Assembly: GCA_934661135.1 (NCBI GenBank)
Contig: CAKUJA010000063.1
Coordinates: forward strand, 1 to 12,335
Direction: 5' to 3'
From: an uncultured Oscillospiraceae bacterium
GTDB taxonomy: Bacteria; Bacillota; Clostridia; Oscillospirales; Oscillospiraceae
DNA length: 12,335 bases
This document shows, one piece after another, positions 6,994 to 12,335 of the stretch. A program made the translations under genes and the position numbers. Every line of letters starts with the position of its first letter. Position 1 is the first letter of the stretch. The notes under the pieces are model-generated. The model searched no databases, had not been told where the DNA came from, and saw nothing but the letters and a program-made list of their open reading frames with translations.

Positions 6994-7788
6994 ATGGGAA
7001 AATACTTTGCAGACGTTCATGCGTCACACGAAAGTCAGTTTCAGAATCTGCCACATGGGCTTGCCGATACGGACGAAATTCGCGCCTGCCGCGCAAAGCC
7101 ACAGACGTATGAAACTCTTCTGGAGCTGGCGGACGCGCTGTGCTGGCAGCTGCGCTTCCGGGAGGCAATTGATGCTCTGACGCAGGCGGTCAAGCTGGAA
7201 CCGGAACGCATGGAAGCTTACCGCAGGCGCGGCCCCAAGTATCTCGATACGCTGCAATTTGAACAGGCACTTGCGGATTATACCCGCTGCGAACAGGCGG
7301 ACGGCGTGAGCGTGATGTCGCGCTACCGCATCGGTATGGCGCACTATCTGATGGGGAAGTATGGCGACGCGATCCGTGCATTTTCGGATTATCTCGCCAT
7401 TGCGCCGCAGGACGACGATATGTATATTGCGGACATCTACTGGCTGGTGCTCTCGCAGCTTCGTGCTGGAAAAGCGGATGCGGCGCAAAAGACCTTGCAG
7501 CAGCATTACCGCACCGATATGTATGTCGGACACCACACGGCGTATGAAAAAGCCATGCGCGCGGCGGCAGGGTTTGCACCGATGGGGGATATCCTGTTCG
7601 AACTGGACACGGAAGAGGACGATTTGCAGTTTGCCATGACGGCTTACGGCCTTTGCGTACTGCTGGAAGCGCACGGCGAGACAGAAAAAGCCGATGCTCT
7701 GCGGGAAAAGCTTCTTTCATGCGACGGCTTCTGGTTCTGCTTTAGCTATCTTGCAGCCTATAATGACGAGACCAAAAACAGAGCCTGA
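6994..7788 (+). CDS. Tetratricopeptide-repeat protein
   Basis: 264 residues, no signal peptide or membrane helix, so probably cytosolic. At least three TPR-like helix pairs are visible: about 39-70 (LLELADALCWQLRFREAIDA), 72-104 and 107-138 (GMAHYLMGKYGDAIRAF), with less regular helices to about 245. TPR arrays bind proteins or peptides. It starts one base after the permease stop with GGAGG (6982-6986) upstream, so it belongs to the transporter operon. The N-terminal 30 residues are not TPR. The stop codon is the first three bases of an 18-base repeat found again at 8035, so the native C-terminus may have been altered by an insertion. Partner and role are unknown. Confidence 0.8.
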   Translation: MGKYFADVHASHESQFQNLPHGLADTDEIRACRAKPQTYETLLELADALCWQLRFREAIDALTQAVKLEPERMEAYRRRGPKYLDTLQFEQALADYTRCEQADGVSVMSRYRIGMAHYLMGKYGDAIRAFSDYLAIAPQDDDMYIADIYWLVLSQLRAGKADAAQKTLQQHYRTDMYVGHHTAYEKAMRAAAGFAPMGDILFELDTEEDDLQFAMTAYGLCVLLEAHGETEKADALREKLLSCDGFWFCFSYLAAYNDETKNRA

Positions 7789-7803
7789 CTACTGTTTGAC
7801 TAC
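7786..7803. repeat. 18-base direct repeat, copy 1
   Basis: TGACTACTGTTTGACTAC, identical to 8035-8052. Each copy itself holds TGACTAC twice, 11 bases apart, about one helical turn. Copy 1 supplies the stop codon of the TPR gene. Paired short direct repeats at this spacing are typical of arm-type integrase sites, which is an inference here. Confidence 0.7.
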
Positions 7804-8099
7804 TATCCTCCTCGAACCCCGAAAAGCCGGTTTGCTCAGTGCTTTCAATGGTTTTCAAGAAATTCAGAGAAGTCGTGGGCTTTCGGTAAAAACCGTACAA
7901 CCCTTGAAAACACAGCATTTTATCAGTTAATGCCTGAAAACTCCGACGTTTCTGCCCCATTCGGCTGAGAGAAGCCCAAAGCCATTGATATGACTGGACT
8001 TTTCGGGTGTGAGAGCGATTTTCCGCTTGTTCCTTGACTACTGTTTGACTACCATTTTCAAAAAGCGATGACCGGCACCTTGCCGTTTATCTCATAAAT
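7789..8099. other. Non-coding stretch between TPR gene and tRNA-Arg
   Basis: I see no supportable gene in these 311 bases. They hold the bulk of the first 18-base repeat and all of the second, a 9-base inverted repeat (GTTTTCAAG 7851-7859, CTTGAAAAC 7903-7911) with a small CGGT-AAAA-ACCG hairpin in its loop (7884-7895), and a weak hairpin CGGCA-CCT-TGCCG followed by TTTAT (8073-8090) that might end the transporter transcript. No clear tRNA promoter was found. Confidence 0.55.
8035..8052. repeat. 18-base direct repeat, copy 2
   Basis: An exact copy of 7786-7803, in the same orientation, 48 bases upstream of the tRNA gene. The two copies bracket 231 bases of non-coding sequence. Confidence 0.7.
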
Positions 8100-8176
8100 G
8101 CGCTCGTAGCTCAGTTGGATAGAGTGACAGACTCCGACTCTGTAGGTCGCACGTTCGAATCGTGTCGGGCGTACCA
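8100..8176 (+). tRNA. tRNA-Arg (anticodon CCG)
   Basis: The cloverleaf folds fully. The acceptor GCGCTCG pairs with CGGGCGT (G-U at 1:72 and one U-G inside). The D arm is GCTC/GAGT, the anticodon stem ACAGA/TCTGT with loop CTCCGAC, and the T arm GCACG/CGTGT with loop TTCGAAT. The anticodon CCG reads the Arg codon CGG. CCA is encoded (8174-8176). It lies beside an integrase gene; tRNA 3' ends are common integration sites for tyrosine integrases. Confidence 0.95.
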
Positions 8177-8213
8177 AAAAGTCCTTGAAATCGTATGATT
8201 TCAAGGACTTTTT
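8176..8213. terminator. Bidirectional terminator after tRNA-Arg
   Basis: A perfect 17-base stem (8176-8192 with 8197-8213) around GTAT, with an A-run on the left arm and a T-run on the right. It begins at the last base of the tRNA CCA. It ends the tRNA transcript and, by symmetry, could also stop minus-strand transcription coming from the integrase. Confidence 0.9.
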
Positions 8214-8270
8214 ATATAAAATTGTTCTTACATCATAGCTCAACAGGACATATCTTTTTAACAGTCAGAT

Positions 8271-9446
8271 TCAGATTTCCAAACTGCTCTGCATGATCTG
8301 GCTGGCGGCTTTCTTATTTTTGTCGAAAGCGTGGGTGTAGATGTCCAGTGTAGTCGACGGTTGACTGTGACCAAGCAATCCGGCGACCGTGCCGACATCC
8401 GTGCCGCTGGCGATGAACAGACTTGCCGCCGTATGGCGCAGACTGTGGACGTTCAGGTCGGTCGGAAGATCGTTTGCTTTCAAGATTTTCTTGAAGCGCC
8501 AAGTGAAAGTTGAGGGCGTCATCGGCAGTTTCATGCCCTTTCTGCGAAACACATAATCGTCTTTCATCTGCTTGCGCCGGTCGTAATGCTCCGTTTCTGC
8601 CGCGCAGAAGGCTTCGTACTCACGGAGCAGACTTTCCATCTCTGCCGAGAAATACACATATCGGTTGCCCGCTTTCGTTTTCGGAGCCTTTACGATGATT
8701 TCGTCGCCGGTCGTTTTGACGGCATTGCGACAGACGTGGATGCTGCGTTCGGCGTAGTTGATGTCCTCCCATTTGAGGGCGCAGCACTCGCCGCGCCGCA
8801 TCCCTGTTGCGATGATGAGCTTGAAGTAGGTTTCATACAGGACGCTTTCTGCCTCCAACGCCTGAATCAGCTTTTTCACCGTTTCATCGTCCGCGATTTT
8901 CTTTTCCTTCTTCTGACCGGCGTATTTGTAGGTGCGCCACGCCGGGTTGTGATCCAAATAGCCGCCCTCCATCGCGTCGGAGAGGATGCCGCACAGACAG
9001 CTGTGGACACCTTCTACCGTTGCTTCGGAGAGCGGCTTTCCGTTGGCTTTATTTTTCTGCTTGCGCAGCTTTGCGTAGAGACTGCGGAAGTGTTCGGGGC
9101 GCAGATCGACGAGCTTGTAGCTGCCGAGGTACGGTTTGAACCGTTCGATGTCCTGCTTCTCGCGCACGAGCGTGGATTTTGCCAGCTTGTCCGGCGCAAT
9201 CGTCTGGAGCCAGATTTCCGTGTACTTTTCGAGCGTGACCGACCGGTCAATATCCGGATTTAGCTTTTTACAGCTCATCTCGAACAGCATCGCCTGCTCC
9301 TGTAACCACTTCTCCGTCTGCTTTGGCGTAAGGCCTGTGGGCGGCTTGACCGTCTTCTGCTGCGGATTGCGCCGCCGTCCGTCGGGCGTGTAACCCATCG
9401 AGACAACGAGCAGGTAGCTATTCCCACGTTTTCTGATACTTGCCAT
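8271..9446 (-). CDS. Tyrosine site-specific integrase (first)
   Basis: 391 residues. An AP2-like arm-binding domain (about 1-60, opening MASIRKRGNSY) comes first, then a SAM-like core-binding domain (about 70-165), then the catalytic domain. The catalytic set is complete: Arg217 (TGMRRGE), Lys258 in the beta-hairpin, His334 and Arg337 (HSLRH), His360 (GHS) and the nucleophile Tyr370 (IYTH). Such enzymes integrate and excise phages or conjugative elements by strand exchange at att sites. The chosen ATG has AGGAGGA (9455-9461) 8 bases upstream; an in-frame upstream ATG near 9500 lacks this support. The gene reads toward tRNA-Arg, the usual place and direction for an integrase at an element's end. 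It appears intact. Confidence 0.94.
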   Translation of the reverse strand: MASIRKRGNSYLLVVSMGYTPDGRRRNPQQKTVKPPTGLTPKQTEKWLQEQAMLFEMSCKKLNPDIDRSVTLEKYTEIWLQTIAPDKLAKSTLVREKQDIERFKPYLGSYKLVDLRPEHFRSLYAKLRKQKNKANGKPLSEATVEGVHSCLCGILSDAMEGGYLDHNPAWRTYKYAGQKKEKKIADDETVKKLIQALEAESVLYETYFKLIIATGMRRGECCALKWEDINYAERSIHVCRNAVKTTGDEIIVKAPKTKAGNRYVYFSAEMESLLREYEAFCAAETEHYDRRKQMKDDYVFRRKGMKLPMTPSTFTWRFKKILKANDLPTDLNVHSLRHTAASLFIASGTDVGTVAGLLGHSQPSTTLDIYTHAFDKNKKAASQIMQSSLEI

Positions 9447-9601
9447 GTTGTGATTCCTCCTGTTCTGCTCAGCACGGCTGAGATTTTGTAACAGGAACAA
9501 TACCAGAAAACGCGGAAATAGCGAGTGGATTTTGAAGATTCTACGAAAATGACAATTCGGGATGGGTAGGATTGACGGTCAGGACGGTAAACTGGAAGTT
9601 G

Positions 9602-10021
9602 TTATTCTGCAACATCGATTCTTTCAATTTTGAAGATAACCGGTCTTGTACCATCGTTGCAGCAGGCAATCATGACTTTGTCATCATTCATCCAGCCATG
9701 CATGATGCTCCCGCCTTGCAGCGCCGTATAAATATATCGGCTGATGGCGTCCCATGCCTCGGAGCAGAACGGAACGCCCTCCGTTCCGCAGTGTGCCGTT
9801 CCCGGCGATTGCAGACAGCCTTCGTCCGGCGTACCGGTTTTCACAAGCGTTCCCGCCCCCATGTGCCAGAAATCATCTCGCTCATCGTTGCGATAAAACA
9901 TAAATTCATCGCCAATATTGTAGCAGGGACATTTGCCGCTGTCCGGCACAGCGCAGTATTGCGCTTGCAGCTCCGGGAAGAGTTTCTTGTCCAGTACGGT
10001 TACTTTTACTCTATGTTCCAT
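9602..10021 (-). CDS. TIGR04076-family protein
   Basis: 139 residues, function unknown. It fits the TIGR04076 pattern from end to end: VKVTVLDKKLFPELQ at the N-terminus, YC and GKCPCY (Cys23, 31, 33), GDEF (37-40), PFCSEAW (Cys86) and a C-terminal ACCNDGTRPVIFKIERI (119-135). The eight cysteines (including 69, 78, 120 and 121) suggest redox or metal binding, which is inference. The ATG at 10021 was chosen for its GAGGAG site (10031-10036) 9 bases upstream. It lies 53 bases downstream of the HxlR gene on the same strand, so the two may share a transcript. Confidence 0.83.
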   Translation of the reverse strand: MEHRVKVTVLDKKLFPELQAQYCAVPDSGKCPCYNIGDEFMFYRNDERDDFWHMGAGTLVKTGTPDEGCLQSPGTAHCGTEGVPFCSEAWDAISRYIYTALQGGSIMHGWMNDDKVMIACCNDGTRPVIFKIERIDVAE

Positions 10022-10074
10022 CGTGTATCTCTCCTCGCAAATAGCAATTCCTGAACGCGCAACTACCAATCATC

Positions 10075-10407
10075 TCATACCTGCGCAACAACCGATTTAT
10101 AGTAATTTCCGAAGTCCGCAAGCGCATTCACAATAGGCAGCATTTGCTTTCCCAACTCCGTCAGGCCGTATTCCACACGCGGCGGCTGCTCATGATAATC
10201 GCGGCGGTAAGCCAATCCGTCGGCCATCATCTGCCGTAGACTGTCTGTCAAAACCTTCTGGGAAATACCATCAAGATCTCGCTGCAATTCGTTGAATCGC
10301 CATGGGCGCACTTTGAGATTCCGCAAAATCAGCAGCTTCCACTTCCCGCCGATAAGAGATACCGCAGTTGCAACCGGACATTCCGGCAGTTCTTCTTTCG
10401 TTCGCAT
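10075..10407 (-). CDS. HxlR-family winged-helix transcriptional regulator
   Basis: 110 residues. The HxlR fold is clear: CPVATAVSLIGGKWKLLILR (10-29), RFNELQRDLDGISQKVLTDSL (recognition helix, about 37-57), and the wing RRDYHEQPPRVEYGLTELG. Cys10 is at the position used for thiol-based redox sensing by several HxlR proteins (YodB, HypR), so redox control is possible. GAGGTG lies 5 bases before the ATG. It is divergent from a cupin gene with a shared control region holding a perfect palindrome, the usual set-up for an HxlR protein that regulates itself and its neighbour. Confidence 0.92.
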   Translation of the reverse strand: MRTKEELPECPVATAVSLIGGKWKLLILRNLKVRPWRFNELQRDLDGISQKVLTDSLRQMMADGLAYRRDYHEQPPRVEYGLTELGKQMLPIVNALADFGNYYKSVVAQV

Positions 10408-10425
10408 TTTATCACCTCAGGCCAG

Positions 10426-10502
10426 AGTATAGCACATTCAAATTTGAATGTACAGTTATAAAAATGTGCGTACTTGTTTTTGAATGTGTGTCCCGTTATA
10501 CT
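10426..10502. promoter_or_regulatory. Divergent HxlR/cupin promoter region with palindromic operator
   Basis: ACATTCAAATTTGAATGT (10434-10451) is a perfect 18-base palindrome. It falls inside the HxlR promoter on the minus strand, whose TGTACA (10454-10449) and TATACT (10431-10426) are 17 bases apart. The cupin promoter on the plus strand is TTGTTT (10474-10479), 17 bases, TATACT (10497-10502), and its spacer carries a half-site TTGAATGT (10480-10487). This suggests autoregulation plus control of the cupin gene. Confidence 0.7.
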
Positions 10503-10550
10503 GGCGTCAGGCAATGGGACATTGCAAATTACCAACGGAGGTCATGAATT

Positions 10551-10904
10551 ATGACAAACTATTCAAAAACAACAGTAGGAAAAGAAACTCGTGTCGAACT
10601 GCACGATAAGCTGGCTCTGACCGGTGCTGAAATCAGCTTGAACGAGCTGCCTGCGGGCACAGGTGTTCCGTTCGTCCACTCCCATAAAGAAAACGAAGAA
10701 ATTTACGGCATTCTCGCTGGCAAGGGTAAGGCGGTCATTGACGGTGAAACCGTCGACCTCGCTGCCGGAGATTGGCTGCGGATCGCTCCATCTGCCAAGC
10801 GCCAGCTCTCTGCAGCCGAGGACTCCGGCATCACCTATCTCTGCATTCAGGTCAAGGAGCACTCTCTTGCGCATTTTACCGCAACGGATGCTGTGATTGG
10901 CTAA
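10551..10904 (+). CDS. Small cupin-domain protein
   Basis: 117 residues forming a single beta-barrel cupin. The first cupin motif is clear: HSHKENEEIYGILAGKGKA (43-61), with His43, His45 and Glu49 or Glu50 as likely metal ligands. The second motif (GDWLRIAPSAKRQLSA, 73-88) lacks the usual histidine, having Lys-Arg-Gln instead; I recall this as usual in this clostridial subgroup rather than damage. Substrate unknown. GGAGGT (10537-10542) is 8 bases before the ATG. It is divergent from the HxlR gene and probably its regulatory target. Confidence 0.87.
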   Translation: MTNYSKTTVGKETRVELHDKLALTGAEISLNELPAGTGVPFVHSHKENEEIYGILAGKGKAVIDGETVDLAAGDWLRIAPSAKRQLSAAEDSGITYLCIQVKEHSLAHFTATDAVIG

Positions 10905-10921
10905 ACCGGCTTGTTGTATCA

Positions 10922-10965
10922 AGAAAACGCACGGTTCTCAATTAACAGAGAGCTGTGCGTTTTCT
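10922..10965. terminator. Bidirectional terminator between cupin and second integrase
   Basis: An 18-base stem with two wobble pairs (10922-10939 with 10948-10965) around an 8-base loop, with AAAA on one arm and TTTT on the other. It lies between two convergent genes (cupin stop at 10904, integrase stop at 10966) and can serve both. Confidence 0.87.
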
Positions 10966-12147
10966 TTACGAAACCATCTGCTCCGCGCTTCGTGTCGGAA
11001 TCAGGCATTCTGCCATACGCTTGGCGGCGTCCTGCTTGAGCTGCATCTGCGGATGGCAGTAGGTGCGCTCCAAAAACGACGTGTCGCCGTGACCGGCGAG
11101 GTCTGCGACCGTGTTTTTGTCCACGCCCTCGTGTAGAAGTGTCGAGACGAAAAAGTGGCGAAGCGTGTGCAGGTGATAGGTTTTCGGCAGACCGATTTCT
11201 GCAAACAGGGCTTTCAGGTGCTTGCTGAACGTGTCCGGATGGATGGGCGTGCCGTCGTCTTTTGTGAAAATGTACTCTGGAAACGGGATGCCCCTTTCAT
11301 CGCGGAGTCTCATTTTGCGGTAGCAGAAACCGCGCAGCAGGCTGAACAGATCTTCGTTCATGGAAACCGTTCGCGTGCGTCCATTCTTGGTTTTGCCCTC
11401 TTGCACACCCTCGCCGGAAACAGTGCTGCGGGAATGCTGGACAATGATATAGCCCTCGTAGCTGCCAGTTACAATCACGTCCGACCAGCGTAGGGCGCAC
11501 AGCTCACCACGCCGCATCCCCGTGTTGATAGCGAGGAAGTAGAAAAGCTGGAAGACCGGTTCTTCATAGCAGAGGGCGGAGAGAAATTTCTGCATTTCCT
11601 CCATCGTCGGAATCTCCTGCACTTTGCGTTCGGCATCTGGCAGGTCAATCATACGGGCAGGGTTCTTTTCAATGATCTCATTGCGCTTCGCATCGCTCAG
11701 AACGGCAGACACAACGGTCAGGTATTTCTGGACCGTCTTTTCCTTGATCGGCTTGCCGCGGTAGGTCCGCTTGCGCAGCTTTGCGAGCAGATTTTCCAGT
11801 GCAATCGGGCGCAGCCGATTCAGCTTGATCGCGCCGATTTCCGGGAATACCGTTTCGAGCGAACGTCGGTAAAAGGCAATCGTGCCGGGTGCGTATTTTG
11901 TCTGGCGCTCCAACCACCCGCAGGCGTAGGTTTCAAATGTCATCTCGCCGTCCTCGCAGTAACCCTGTTTGAACAGGCGTTCCAGCCGCTCGGCTTCATG
12001 GTAAACGTACTGCTCGACGCCGCGTTTCGGGACGCCGTCCGGTACCTGAATTGTCTTTGCCTTGCAGATTTTCCTGCCATCCGTGCGGTAGCCGTTGCTG
12101 ATGGTAATTTTGTATTTTCGGTCAGATAATTGTTTGATGCTTGCCAT
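10966..12147 (-). CDS. Tyrosine site-specific integrase (second)
   Basis: 393 residues with the same layout as the first integrase but clearly different in sequence: arm-binding domain (1-60, opening MASIKQLSDRKY), core-binding domain (about 68-165), catalytic domain. The active-site set is complete: Arg212 (TGMRRGE), Lys254 (KTKNG), His327 and Arg330 (HTLRH), His353 (GHG) and Tyr363. AAAGGGG lies about 8 bases before the ATG at 12147. The gene follows the stop of another minus-strand gene by 12 bases, suggesting co-transcription with the body of an element that continues beyond the right edge. It points the same way as the first integrase, so this may be a second element in tandem. Confidence 0.94.
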   Translation of the reverse strand: MASIKQLSDRKYKITISNGYRTDGRKICKAKTIQVPDGVPKRGVEQYVYHEAERLERLFKQGYCEDGEMTFETYACGWLERQTKYAPGTIAFYRRSLETVFPEIGAIKLNRLRPIALENLLAKLRKRTYRGKPIKEKTVQKYLTVVSAVLSDAKRNEIIEKNPARMIDLPDAERKVQEIPTMEEMQKFLSALCYEEPVFQLFYFLAINTGMRRGELCALRWSDVIVTGSYEGYIIVQHSRSTVSGEGVQEGKTKNGRTRTVSMNEDLFSLLRGFCYRKMRLRDERGIPFPEYIFTKDDGTPIHPDTFSKHLKALFAEIGLPKTYHLHTLRHFFVSTLLHEGVDKNTVADLAGHGDTSFLERTYCHPQMQLKQDAAKRMAECLIPTRSAEQMVS

Positions 12148-12159
12148 CGAATTCCCCTT

Positions 12160-12335
12160 TCACATTTTTTGTTCCATATTCCAATCTTCGTGATCGTCCT
12201 CGACATGACCGAGGGCGGTTTTCTTTTGCCGGAGCTTCTTGCGGCGCTTACTGTCGATCTGCAGCGGCATAGTCGTTCCGTCGCGCACCGGCGCATTATC
12301 CGTCATCTGCTCCACAGCACGAACAAGGCGCACAG
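12160..12335 (-). CDS. C-terminal end of a gene running in from the right edge
   Basis: An open minus-strand frame enters from the window edge and stops at 12162-12160, giving about 57 residues. It includes a basic stretch IDSKRRKKLRQKK and an acidic tail (HVEDDHEDWNMEQKM). The tail reminds me of the ends of some clostridial MobA/MobL-type mobilisation proteins, but this is recall from a short fragment. Coding is supported by codon flow and by close coupling to the integrase ATG. It is incomplete here and its start lies outside the window. Confidence 0.45.
   Translation of the reverse strand, partial: VRLVRAVEQMTDNAPVRDGTTMPLQIDSKRRKKLRQKKTALGHVEDDHEDWNMEQKM

Noticed and set aside
8058..8243. 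Minus-strand open frame of 61 codons antisense to tRNA-Arg, with a stretch reading RPTRFERATYRVGV
   Set aside because: This is the well-known false protein produced by translating the antisense of a tRNA gene; the tRNA cloverleaf is complete.
8586..9263. Plus-strand open frame of 225 codons over the first integrase
   Set aside because: Antisense to an intact integrase with all catalytic residues; the length comes from GC-rich codon bias.
9362..9385. GTCGGGCGT inside the first integrase, resembling the tRNA-Arg 3' end, as an att copy
   Set aside because: Only nine bases match, and it lies inside coding sequence, not at an element end.
9468..9482. CTCAGC-ACG-GCTGAG hairpin upstream of the first integrase as a terminator
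   Set aside because: The stem is only six bases and the following T-run is short; there is no plus-strand gene for it to end.
1..12335. CRISPR array, rRNA genes or riboswitch
   Set aside because: No regularly spaced repeats, no rRNA-like conserved sequence and no riboswitch core could be recognised.

Overview
The window looks like chromosomal DNA of a GC-rich Clostridia member, probably a gut Oscillospiraceae/Ruminococcaceae-type organism. The reasons are strong GGAGG-type ribosome sites, a Gram-positive lipoprotein binding protein with a long Q/P/E-rich linker, AP2-arm tyrosine integrases of the Firmicutes element type, and the close look of the small HxlR/cupin/TIGR04076 genes. No species call is possible from sequence alone.

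Left part (1-7788): a compact, plus-strand, probably metal-related transport locus. In order it holds a His-rich CsoR/RcnR-family metal sensor, a small Cys-containing protein related to the C-terminal half of a family of clostridial 4Fe-4S proteins, a class I SAM methyltransferase, a lipoprotein solute-binding protein of the peptide/nickel family, two ABC ATPases, two permeases and a TPR protein. A strong intrinsic terminator (3492-3525) separates the binding protein from the ATPases, and a second promoter follows it. The two promoter regions (1-42 and 3539-3580) share a near-identical 18-base GC-rich element of the kind CsoR/RcnR proteins bind, with -35-like and -10 boxes at identical spacing. 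This suggests that the sensor controls both halves of the locus. It is the most interesting signal in the window.

Middle (7789-8270): a 311-base non-coding stretch with two identical 18-base repeats, then tRNA-Arg(CCG) with encoded CCA and a strong hairpin terminator.

Right part (8271-12335): two unrelated-looking tyrosine integrases in the same (minus) orientation, flanking a small island. The island holds a TIGR04076-family protein, an HxlR regulator and a divergent cupin, with an 18-base perfect palindrome inside the HxlR promoter. The end of another minus-strand gene enters from the right edge, 12 bases from the second integrase. This half looks like the edge of one or two integrated elements next to a tRNA gene.
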